Shown: positions 23,791 through 30,608 of the stretch, in pieces | How positions within the stretch are numbered: the stretch's first letter is position 1 | Layout: each line of letters starts with the position of its first letter | Assembly (NCBI GenBank): GCA_947466425.1 | Contig: CANIBZ010000021.1 | Span: 1 to 40,567 of the forward strand | Source of the DNA: Flavobacteriales bacterium | GTDB lineage: Bacteria; Bacteroidota; Bacteroidia; Flavobacteriales_D; Sanyastnellaceae | Direction of reading: 5' to 3' | Length of the DNA stretch: 40,567 nucleotides | Notes under the pieces: generated by a model | What the model was told of the DNA's origin: nothing | The model's database searches: none | Seen by the model: the letters and a program-made list of their open reading frames with translations, nothing else | Made by a program: the position numbers and the translations under genes

Positions 23791-25203
23791 GTGAAAAAAA
23801 TCATTGCTATATTCTCACTTTTAGTCGCATGGAATGTTGCCTTTTCTCAGGACTCGTTGTTCAATGAGTTACGCCATGCTACTTTATTAAAGGTTGAAAA
23901 AGACTCCGTCATTTCAAAATTCAATTTTGAAGTAGCCGCAGGTTTAGATCGCTCGCGCGAAATTTCCAATCTTGGTTATTCGGCTGTGTTGAACTATAGC
24001 AATGTTTTTCAGAATGAAAAAAACAAATTGACGCTATCGCTCACGGGAGCAGTTTTTCATTTTCCCGAATTTAATAGGAGTTACTTAGATTCATTGGGAA
24101 CCCTTCCTGGTTTTGGAAGAGTGCTAACACCCGACTCTGGAGCTACTGCTTTTGCGGCTATTCCAGCAATAGTTTATTCCAGGAAACTTAACAATCATTT
24201 CACGTTATCGGTTGGAAATTCCAGACAAAATTTGGGTTATGGTTACCGTTCGCTTGTTCTTTCGAGTAGCGCAAGTGCTCTTCCATTTTTAATGTTGGAA
24301 ACGAAGATTGGAAAGAAAATAACCTTCACCAATTTATGGTCGAGAACCCATAGCTACCAGCGCATGGGAGATCATTTCGATTTGAATCCAAAGTACTTTG
24401 CAGTTCACACGTTGGAGTGGAAGATCAATAAGAAGTGGTCGGTGTCTGCCCATGAAATGGTGGTTTGGCAAGCGCGCGATTCCGCAAGTCACAGAGAATT
24501 AGATCTTCATTATTTGAATCCGTTTTTATTTTATCGACCTGCTGAATTCTCACAAGGCTCCGCCGACAACGTCTTGCTGGGTGGTTCATGGAAGTATGCA
24601 CACAGCCAAGAGTTTGGAATCTATGGACAAGTGATTCTTGATGAGTTTTTACTCAGTGAAATTCGAAACAGAAACGGTTGGTGGGGAAATAAATTCGGAA
24701 TGCAATTCGGTATGTATGTCACTCCGAAAAAAATAGCTGGGCTTTCTTTGTTCACCGAATGGTCCTTTGTTCGACCTTTCACTTATACCCACGGCAGCGA
24801 CGTTCAGGCTTGGGAGCAAATGGGTCAGCCGTTGGCTCATCCGCTCGGAGCAAACTTTTACGAATGGTACACATCAGCGAAATACAGTCGAGCTAATTGG
24901 AATTACACAGCAAGCATCGTTTGGGCGGCCTTTGGAAGAGATTCCAATCGCAATGTCGGAGGAAATATTTTTCAGTCTTATGTCAACCCTTGGAGTGTAT
25001 ACGGCAACAACATTCTTCAAGGGAACAGAAGCACTTTGTTTGTCGTGAATGTCGAAGCTGCTTATCAGTTAACACCGAAACTTCAAGTGTTTGGATTTGC
25101 TCGCTATCGCTCGGAAGACAGGCGCGTGGATGCGTTCAAAGAAGCGTGGCTAATGATAGGTATTCGTAAGGGACTGCTTTCTGTTAGACGTTGGGATTAT
25201 TAA
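23791..25203 (+). CDS. RemB/Wzi-like outer-membrane beta-barrel protein (GTG start)
   Basis: A 470-residue exported protein. The signal peptide runs to about residue 19 (AFSQ), and alternating aromatic/polar strands to the C-terminus suggest a barrel. NPFLFYRPAEFSQGSADNVL (from 243), GQVILDEFLLSE, WWGNKFGMQFG, FVRPFTYTHG and PLAHPLGANF (from about 347) match what I know of the gliding protein RemB and the Wzi capsule-assembly family. In Flavobacterium johnsoniae RemB is a mobile surface protein that supports gliding; Wzi proteins hold capsule to the outer membrane. Which role applies here is not decidable from sequence. The start is GTG at 23791, directly before the KKIIAIF signal sequence. 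It is divergent from rel. Confidence 0.75.
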   Translation: MKKIIAIFSLLVAWNVAFSQDSLFNELRHATLLKVEKDSVISKFNFEVAAGLDRSREISNLGYSAVLNYSNVFQNEKNKLTLSLTGAVFHFPEFNRSYLDSLGTLPGFGRVLTPDSGATAFAAIPAIVYSRKLNNHFTLSVGNSRQNLGYGYRSLVLSSSASALPFLMLETKIGKKITFTNLWSRTHSYQRMGDHFDLNPKYFAVHTLEWKINKKWSVSAHEMVVWQARDSASHRELDLHYLNPFLFYRPAEFSQGSADNVLLGGSWKYAHSQEFGIYGQVILDEFLLSEIRNRNGWWGNKFGMQFGMYVTPKKIAGLSLFTEWSFVRPFTYTHGSDVQAWEQMGQPLAHPLGANFYEWYTSAKYSRANWNYTASIVWAAFGRDSNRNVGGNIFQSYVNPWSVYGNNILQGNRSTLFVVNVEAAYQLTPKLQVFGFARYRSEDRRVDAFKEAWLMIGIRKGLLSVRRWDY

Positions 25204-25225
25204 TGATTGAAGGACAATTAAGCAG

Positions 25226-25233
25226 TACTTTTG
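25226..25233 (+). promoter_or_regulatory. -7 promoter box of the cytochrome oxidase biogenesis cluster
   Basis: TACTTTTG is an exact TAnnTTTG match, 21 bases before the cyoE ATG. A TTG at 25207-25209, 16 bases upstream, could be the -33 element, although the spacing is slightly short. Confidence 0.55.
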
Positions 25234-25254
25234 CAAAAATTGAGGTAAGCAGAA

Positions 25255-26151
25255 ATGGAAGTTTCGGTTGATGAAAAATCAGGTGTAATGATGAAGATTA
25301 AAGCTGCTTTGGATTTATTCAAATTGCGCTTGTCGTTTTTGGTTGTTGTCTCATGCGTGCTTTCCTACGAAATGGGTGCAAAGGAATGGGATTACACCAA
25401 AATGGTTTGGCTCATTCTTGCTGGATTTTTATTAACAGGTGGAAGTAACGGTGCCAATCAGGTTCTCGAACGTCAATGGGACGCTCTAATGCACCGCACA
25501 AGAACCCGTCCGCTTCCAACCAATAGAATTTCTCCACTGGGCGCTTGGTTTGTTTCCTTAACCGCGGCAGGACTCGGTATTTTCATTCTGTTTTATTATT
25601 TGAACACCGCTTCAGGAATTCTCGGTTTTGCAGCTTTTCTCTCTTATGCATTTATTTACACGCCATTAAAACGCATTACTCCTTGGGCTGTTTTTATTGG
25701 AGCCTTTCCTGGAGCAATTGCACCCATGCTCGGATATGTAGCTGCTACGAATCACTTCGGTCTTGAGGCAGGAATTTTATTCGCAGTTCAGTTCATGTGG
25801 CAGTTCCCTCACTTCTGGGCCATCGCTTGGGTGTCACACGAAGACTATAACCGAGGTGGCTACAAACTTCTTCCCTTTAACGGAATGCCAGATAAAAAAA
25901 CGGCTTTTCAAATCATGGTGTACAGCTTTTTCCTGATCCCGGTAAGCTTGCTTCCTTGGACGCTTCCGCTTGAAACGCCTATGGTTGGTAATATTGCAGC
26001 GGTAATAGTTTCTGCAGCAGGTATCTGGATTTCATATTTGGCCTACAACTTATTCAAAGAACCAACCTTGTTGAATGCACGCAGAGTTATGTTTGCTTCA
26101 TTCTTTTATTTACCCATTGTTCAAATTGCCTACGTAATAGATAAACTCTAA
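25255..26151 (+). CDS. cyoE: Protoheme IX farnesyltransferase (heme O synthase)
   Basis: A 298-residue polytopic UbiA-family enzyme. The first Asp-rich motif is NQVLERQWD (68-76), with Glu in place of the first Asp, followed by RTRTRPLPTNRI. YTPLKRITPWAVFIGAFPGAI and QFMWQFPHFWAIAW are diagnostic for heme O synthases, and the second Asp-rich site follows (HEDYNRGGYKLLP). It transfers farnesyl from farnesyl diphosphate to heme B in the inner membrane, providing heme O, the precursor of heme A, for the oxidase. It is the first gene of the oxidase cluster, and its TAA abuts the next ATG with no spacing. Alternative ATGs at codons 12 and 13 are possible, but the promoter box suits the first. Confidence 0.95.
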   Translation: MEVSVDEKSGVMMKIKAALDLFKLRLSFLVVVSCVLSYEMGAKEWDYTKMVWLILAGFLLTGGSNGANQVLERQWDALMHRTRTRPLPTNRISPLGAWFVSLTAAGLGIFILFYYLNTASGILGFAAFLSYAFIYTPLKRITPWAVFIGAFPGAIAPMLGYVAATNHFGLEAGILFAVQFMWQFPHFWAIAWVSHEDYNRGGYKLLPFNGMPDKKTAFQIMVYSFFLIPVSLLPWTLPLETPMVGNIAAVIVSAAGIWISYLAYNLFKEPTLLNARRVMFASFFYLPIVQIAYVIDKL

Positions 26152-26931
26152 ATGGAAAACACAGACTTTAAAGAAATTAATCCTTTCGAAGGACACAATC
26201 CAGAAGTAGAACTACGTTCTAAAAAGATGATTGTTTGGCTCGTTATATTCGCTATTGTTATGCTATTCGGCGGAATTACAAGTGCCATCATGGTTCTTTA
26301 TGGAAAACTATTGTGGGTGCACATTCAACCACCAAGCATTTTTTGGATTGGAAATGCACTTATTGTTTTAAGCAGTGTCACCCTCATTTTCGCTTTAAGA
26401 GCTCTTAAAGCAGGAAGGCAATCAACGTCATTGTACCTAACATTGGTAACGTTTATTCTAGGTTTGGCTTTCGTTTTCACTCAAAACGAGGGCTGGAACC
26501 AAATGGCTTCAATGGGAATGGGGAATACCATTACACAAACGGAACAAGGTTTAAAGCAATCGCGCTGGAACACCTTAGGTAAGTTAAACGGTGAATACGG
26601 CACGAACTATTATTTCGAATTGAATGGTCAGAAGCTCACGAAAGAGGGTGACAATTATTATTATATCCGTCCTGATCAGTCGCGAGAAGATAAAACCTTG
26701 GAAGTTTTAACCACTTTCAACGCCTCGGGTGCAATGCTCAGTGTGCTCATCTATTTGCACATTGCACATTTGCTATGCGGACTCATTTACCTCTTGGTAA
26801 ACCTATTCAGATTGAAGAAAGGAAAACTAAACCAAGACAAATGGATCGGCCTTAATTCCAACGGAATGTATTGGCATTTCATGGGAATCCTTTGGATTTA
26901 CTTGTTCTTCTTCATTTTTTATATCTACTAA
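26152..26931 (+). CDS. Cytochrome c oxidase subunit III family protein, divergent paralogue
   Basis: A 259-residue protein with five predicted spans (about 26-49, 63-84, 94-111, 191-217, 238-259) and a soluble insert at about 113-188. The last span, GMYWHFMGILWIYLF, matches the YWHFVDxVW end of subunit III, and KKMIVWLVIFAIVMLFGG matches its early helix. Two conserved acidic positions are lost: Ile35 where its neighbour has Asp37 (Glu90 of the bovine protein) and Gly245 where the HFVD Asp should be. Subunit III stabilises the catalytic core and helps proton uptake, so this copy may be structural only. It follows cyoE directly, and a stem-loop separates it from the second subunit III gene. Confidence 0.82.
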   Translation: MENTDFKEINPFEGHNPEVELRSKKMIVWLVIFAIVMLFGGITSAIMVLYGKLLWVHIQPPSIFWIGNALIVLSSVTLIFALRALKAGRQSTSLYLTLVTFILGLAFVFTQNEGWNQMASMGMGNTITQTEQGLKQSRWNTLGKLNGEYGTNYYFELNGQKLTKEGDNYYYIRPDQSREDKTLEVLTTFNASGAMLSVLIYLHIAHLLCGLIYLLVNLFRLKKGKLNQDKWIGLNSNGMYWHFMGILWIYLFFFIFYIY

Positions 26932-26935
26932 ACTC

Positions 26936-26990
26936 GAGACTCGGCTTATTCAGAATTATTCAAAATAGTGAAAAATGCCGATTCTCTTTT
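26936..26990 (+). terminator. Possible stem-loop between the two subunit III genes
   Basis: GAGACTCGGC (26936-26945) can pair with GCCGATTCTC (26977-26986), ten pairs with one C/T mismatch, around a 31-base AT-rich loop, followed by four T. The loop is long and the T run short, so partial termination or an mRNA processing/stability site is as likely as full termination. It sits in the only sizeable gap of the oxidase cluster (26932-27040). Confidence 0.35.
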
Positions 26991-27040
26991 CTAAATTGAT
27001 GCTTTTGAAGTAAAATTGCACCCAAATTTCATTCACTATT

Positions 27041-28066
27041 ATGGCAGGTCAAGCAGAACATGTAACTAAGGACGAATTGTGGGGCGGTAACCGTTCTCCG
27101 TTTAGCGTTTCTTATGGTAAAATGATGATGTGGTTTTTCCTTGTATCGGATGCCCTCACATTTGGCGGACTTCTTACGGCATACGGAGTTATTCGTCATG
27201 GAAGTTCAGACTTGTGGCCTGTTGGTGAACAAGTATTCGAAGCCCTGCCTGGTTTGCACGGTTCATATCCTTTGATGTATGTGGCATTAATGACTTTCAT
27301 CTTAATTATCTCTTCTGTTACAATGGTGTTGGCTGTAGAAGCTGGTCACCGTATGGACAAGAAGGGTGTGGTGAAGTGGTTAGGTCTTACAATCATTGGT
27401 GGATTCTTCTTCTTAGGCTCTCAAGCTTGGGAGTGGTCTCACTTTATTCACGGTTCAGGTGGTGGATTCCAAGTAAATCAACCAATGACCGTTGCGGCTG
27501 CTGACGATGCAGGTAACACCTATCAAATTACCCTCGATAACGGAACATGGGTGCACATGACTAGCGACTTCGGTCACAAGTATGAGCACGCTATGGAAGC
27601 TGCTGAAGAGCCTATTTCTCATGACGCTCACGGTGGTCATGGCGAACATGCTACAGCTGAAACACACGAAGATATTTCGACAATGGTTCCTGAGGAAATC
27701 ATTTTGAATAAATACACGTTGGAGCACAAAGACGGAAAAGACCTTCGTAAGTTGGTTGTGAAAGGAGATGACGCTAAAAAGATTTGGGCAGCGATGGAGC
27801 CAGGTTCAATGGCTTTCGGGGCAAACATGCACAAGAATGAATACGCAATACAACAGCAATACGCGAACTTCTTCTTCTTCGTAACAGGTTTCCACGGATT
27901 TCACGTATTCTCAGGGGTGTTAATCAATATCATCATCTGGTTAATGGCTGTTAAAGGTGTATTCGAAAAACGTGGTCACTACGAAATGATTGAGAAAATC
28001 GGATTGTACTGGCACTTCGTTGACCTTGTTTGGGTATTCGTATTCACATTCTTCTACCTTATCTAA
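27041..28066 (+). CDS. ctaE: Cytochrome c oxidase subunit III with His-rich insert
   Basis: A 341-residue subunit III. MMMWFFLVSDALTFGG (28-43) carries Asp37 at the lipid/proton-relevant acidic position, FFFLGSQAWEW (122-132) matches the helix with the conserved Glu, and FVTGFHGFHVFSG (280-292) and YWHFVDLVWVFVF (323-335) are hallmark motifs. A soluble insert of about 130 residues at 138-270 separates these helices and contains a His-rich stretch, SHDAHGGHGEHATAETH (193-209). It belongs to the inner-membrane heme-copper oxidase; subunits I and II are not in this window. An AT-rich leader follows a stem-loop upstream, and a weak -7 resemblance (TAAAATTG, 27011-27018) may indicate a separate promoter. 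The subunit IV gene follows after 14 bases. Confidence 0.93.
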   Translation: MAGQAEHVTKDELWGGNRSPFSVSYGKMMMWFFLVSDALTFGGLLTAYGVIRHGSSDLWPVGEQVFEALPGLHGSYPLMYVALMTFILIISSVTMVLAVEAGHRMDKKGVVKWLGLTIIGGFFFLGSQAWEWSHFIHGSGGGFQVNQPMTVAAADDAGNTYQITLDNGTWVHMTSDFGHKYEHAMEAAEEPISHDAHGGHGEHATAETHEDISTMVPEEIILNKYTLEHKDGKDLRKLVVKGDDAKKIWAAMEPGSMAFGANMHKNEYAIQQQYANFFFFVTGFHGFHVFSGVLINIIIWLMAVKGVFEKRGHYEMIEKIGLYWHFVDLVWVFVFTFFYLI

Positions 28067-28080
28067 TATCACTGATTATC

Positions 28081-28458
28081 ATGGAAAGAGACGACCTTAT
28101 TGTAAACGAGAGCTACGCTCTTAATGCAAAACACGACGAAGCAGCTGGAAAGCAAATTCGTAAGAAATTATATGCGGTGACTGTACTTTTAACGGTTATT
28201 ACCATCGTTGAAGTATTCATGGGTGTTGCGTTCAAAAGAAATGGAACATTCACGTGGGAGGCAATCAAATTAACGTTCTTAGTGCTAACCTTAGTAAAGG
28301 CTGCCTACATAGTTCTAATTTTTATGCACCTTGGCGATGAGAGAAAGAACCTCAAGTATGTAGTTCTTTTACCGTATGCATTATTCATTATGTATTTGAT
28401 CTTTATTGGATTGTATGAAGGTGTGAGTGTGCAAGAAGGACACAACATCTTCGGCTAA
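28081..28458 (+). CDS. Cytochrome c oxidase subunit IV family protein
   Basis: A 125-residue protein with three membrane spans (about 30-50, 60-81, 91-112). KRNGTFTWEAIKLTFLVLTLVKAAYIVLIFMHLGDER is cut by a hydrophilic loop as in the prokaryotic COX4 family, and the KAxYIVxIFMHL pattern is typical. It is a small accessory subunit of the terminal oxidase, placed directly after ctaE. The start at 28081 (MERDDLIVNE) is chosen because upstream in-frame codons overlap ctaE and encode a hydrophobic stretch foreign to the family. There is no sign of fusion or truncation. Confidence 0.85.
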   Translation: MERDDLIVNESYALNAKHDEAAGKQIRKKLYAVTVLLTVITIVEVFMGVAFKRNGTFTWEAIKLTFLVLTLVKAAYIVLIFMHLGDERKNLKYVVLLPYALFIMYLIFIGLYEGVSVQEGHNIFG

Positions 28459-28469
28459 GCTGAAGAGCA

Positions 28470-29111
28470 ATGAAAAACAAAAAATTAAAAAAGTATATCC
28501 TATTGGTGGGTATGCTTTTTTTTATTCCCCTAGCTCTTCTCATTTTCCTCGGACCAATGGGTAAGCATAATTTTAGTGAGCCTCTTTATTTCGGTCCAGC
28601 ATGCGACACAGGTTGTGTCACTTCTGATTACCAGATTCCCGATTTCGCGTTTACCAACCAAGACAATCAGTTAATCAATCGCGATTCTCTTATGGGGAAA
28701 ATATGGGTGGCCGCCTTTGTAGATTTTGAAGATCCAAATCTGCCTAAAATTACCGAGCGATTACTCATTCCGAATTTTAAGTTTCGCATGGAGCCCGATA
28801 TCTCAATCATTTGCTTCGATCCAAACGGATACTCAGATACGGCTGCTGTGAAGGCCTATGTAACCCAAAATTTAAGATACTCGAACAACAAAATGAAGTG
28901 GCAGTTCCTTCAAGGAGATTCCGCAGCTATGGCCGCTTTCGTGAGAAATGGATTTCTGATTCAAGACTTGAAGAACGAAGCGGTATTTAGAGCTGTTGAC
29001 GAAGGGGGACACATTCGCGGACTCTATGGCAATACGGAGTACCACTTCGAAAACCTCATGGAAGACATTGCAATCTTAAATAAAAAGAGAAAAATTAAGC
29101 GTGGCTATTAA
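28470..29111 (+). CDS. SCO-like membrane-anchored thioredoxin-fold protein lacking the copper site
   Basis: A 213-residue protein with one N-terminal membrane anchor (about 9-29) and a periplasmic domain. IPDFAFTNQDNQLINRDSLMGKIWVAAF (from 56) parallels IPLFAFTNQEGKIITNDFMAGKIAVVDFF of the SCO1 protein encoded next door, so the two are paralogues. The copper-binding CxxxC of SCO is replaced here (Asp88 and Pro92), and I find no counterpart of the His ligand. A different CxxxC (Cys45, Cys49 in ACDTGC) lies just outside the membrane. It could be a chaperone or redox partner of SCO1 in CuA assembly; that is inference. The stop overlaps the SCO1 start by 11 bases. Confidence 0.75.
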   Translation: MKNKKLKKYILLVGMLFFIPLALLIFLGPMGKHNFSEPLYFGPACDTGCVTSDYQIPDFAFTNQDNQLINRDSLMGKIWVAAFVDFEDPNLPKITERLLIPNFKFRMEPDISIICFDPNGYSDTAAVKAYVTQNLRYSNNKMKWQFLQGDSAAMAAFVRNGFLIQDLKNEAVFRAVDEGGHIRGLYGNTEYHFENLMEDIAILNKKRKIKRGY

Positions 29112-29763
29112 TCGTTTGTTCTTGCTGTTATTTGTCGCACTTGCGGCATGCACTGATCCCGTTAAGTCAACAGATCAGAAAGAAAAAACATTGCCCTATT
29201 TCGGTGATCTCGGAATTGAAATTAAGTACAACGACAACGGAGAAGGAATTCCGGATACCGTATACGACCCCATTCCTCTGTTTGCATTTACAAATCAAGA
29301 AGGGAAAATCATTACCAATGATTTCATGGCAGGAAAAATTGCTGTGGTAGATTTTTTCTTCACTAACTGCACCAGTATTTGCCCCATGTTATCTTCCCAA
29401 ATGGCCCGATTGCAACATTCAGTTAAGTCTGAAGGCATAAACGATCAAGTAGTCTTCCTATCACATACGGTAGACCCGAAGAACGATACGCCTGAAGCTC
29501 TGAAATTATACGCCAATCGAATGGGAGCAGATTTTTCCAATTGGAATTTCGTGACTGGAAATGAAGAAGATATTTATTGGCAGGCCAAGGAAGGATACAA
29601 ACTCACGGCTTTCCCATCAGATACCGCGCAAGGTGGTTTCTTTCACACCGATCAAATTGCATTGATTGATCAAGAAGGAAAAATTCGAGGATATTACGAC
29701 GGAACCTCAACAAAAGCGGTGGATCAGTTGTTTACAGATTTACATTTGTTACTTAAGAAATAA
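29101..29763 (+). CDS. SCO1/SenC family copper chaperone lipoprotein (GTG start)
   Basis: A 220-residue lipoprotein. The signal ends FVALAAC (Cys17), and the thioredoxin-fold domain carries the copper ligands Cys90 and Cys94 in FTNCTSICPML and His182 in GGFFHTDQ. SHTVDPKNDTPEALKLYA is a further SCO signature. SCO proteins deliver copper to, or reduce, the CuA site of cytochrome c oxidase subunit II in the periplasm. The start codon is GTG at 29101, inside the last codons of the SCO-like gene; it is the only start that keeps the full lipoprotein signal. The DUF420 gene follows 4 bases after the stop. Confidence 0.93.
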   Translation: MAINRLFLLLFVALAACTDPVKSTDQKEKTLPYFGDLGIEIKYNDNGEGIPDTVYDPIPLFAFTNQEGKIITNDFMAGKIAVVDFFFTNCTSICPMLSSQMARLQHSVKSEGINDQVVFLSHTVDPKNDTPEALKLYANRMGADFSNWNFVTGNEEDIYWQAKEGYKLTAFPSDTAQGGFFHTDQIALIDQEGKIRGYYDGTSTKAVDQLFTDLHLLLKK

Positions 29764-29767
29764 GACC

Positions 29768-30310
29768 ATGAAAGCAGAATTGAAAAAGAACGATAAGCTA
29801 GCGAAGACTCTAATCTATCTGGTATCAGCAGTTGTATTCTTGGTAGTCGTGTCTTTGCGCTACTTGAAATTCACCGATGTAGATTTGGGATTCGATGTTC
29901 ATCTGTTGGCGAAAGCCAATGCACTCATCAACGGAAGTGTTTCTATTCTTCTTGTTGCGGCCTTAATTGCCGTTAAGAAAAAGAACTTTGAACTGCACAA
30001 AAAGTTAATGAAAGGTGCTATTTTCTTGAGTGTGATTTTCTTAGTGACTTACATCGGACATCACATGTTCGCAGGAGAAACTGAATTCCCGAAGGATAGC
30101 CCAATGAGAGGTTTCTATTTGGTAATTCTTTCCACACACATCGTGCTCGCTGCAATTATTCTTCCCTTCATTTTATTCACGGCATACAGAGCTTTGATTG
30201 CAGAATTTCCAGAGCATAAAAAACTGGCGAGATACACTTGGCCAATATGGTTTTATGTGGCGGTAACAGGTGTTATTGTTTACTTCATGATTTCACCTTT
30301 TTACAAATGA
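29768..30310 (+). CDS. DUF420 (CtaM-like) oxidase maturation membrane protein
   Basis: A 180-residue protein with five predicted spans and conserved His residues near the membrane faces (His45, His77, His98, His99, His124): FDVHLLAKANALINGSVS, ELHKKLMKGAIF, TYIGHHMFAGE, LSTHIVLAAI. This is the pattern of family DUF420, to which Staphylococcus aureus CtaM and Bacillus YozB belong; CtaM is needed for aa3-type oxidase activity. The histidines suggest heme or copper handling, but the chemistry is not established. The start at 29768 is chosen because an upstream ATG at 29666 overlaps SCO1. The stop overlaps the next small gene as ATGA. Confidence 0.88.
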   Translation: MKAELKKNDKLAKTLIYLVSAVVFLVVVSLRYLKFTDVDLGFDVHLLAKANALINGSVSILLVAALIAVKKKNFELHKKLMKGAIFLSVIFLVTYIGHHMFAGETEFPKDSPMRGFYLVILSTHIVLAAIILPFILFTAYRALIAEFPEHKKLARYTWPIWFYVAVTGVIVYFMISPFYK

Positions 30311-30546
30311 ACATGAAAAAGCTTTTCGTTGTAGTGTTTTTCTTAGCGTTGAATGTCGCCACCTACGCGCAATGCGCCATGTGCAAGGCTACTGCTGAAA
30401 CGGCAAGTCAGAATTCTTCCGGAAGTTTGGCCGAAGGGTTGAACACAGGAATACTTTATTTAATGCTGATTCCTTACACCCTTCTTGCGGTTTTGGCAAT
30501 CGTGTTTTTCAGGAAGCGAATCGCTAATTTCTTCAAAGCGAATTAA
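30307..30546 (+). CDS. Small CxxC membrane protein linked to oxidase assembly, function unknown
   Basis: A 79-residue protein. The signal peptide runs to about residue 21 (ATYAQ), so the mature chain begins almost at once with CAMC (Cys23, Cys26). A short Ser/Ala-rich stretch with EGLNTGILYLMLIPY follows, then one membrane span (about 48-68) and a basic tail, FRKRIANFFKAN. The CxxC would lie in the periplasm close to the membrane. I recall similar unnamed small proteins beside oxidase genes in other Flavobacteriales. The 4-base overlap with DUF420 supports translation from ATG 30307; a second ATG at 30313 is also possible. A thiol redox or metal-relay role is inferred. Confidence 0.72.
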   Translation: MNMKKLFVVVFFLALNVATYAQCAMCKATAETASQNSSGSLAEGLNTGILYLMLIPYTLLAVLAIVFFRKRIANFFKAN

Positions 30547-30608
30547 AAGAACTTCAATTACCTTTGAATACCAAATGTCTTGTGATGTTTGGAAATTTTC
30601 GAAGATTT

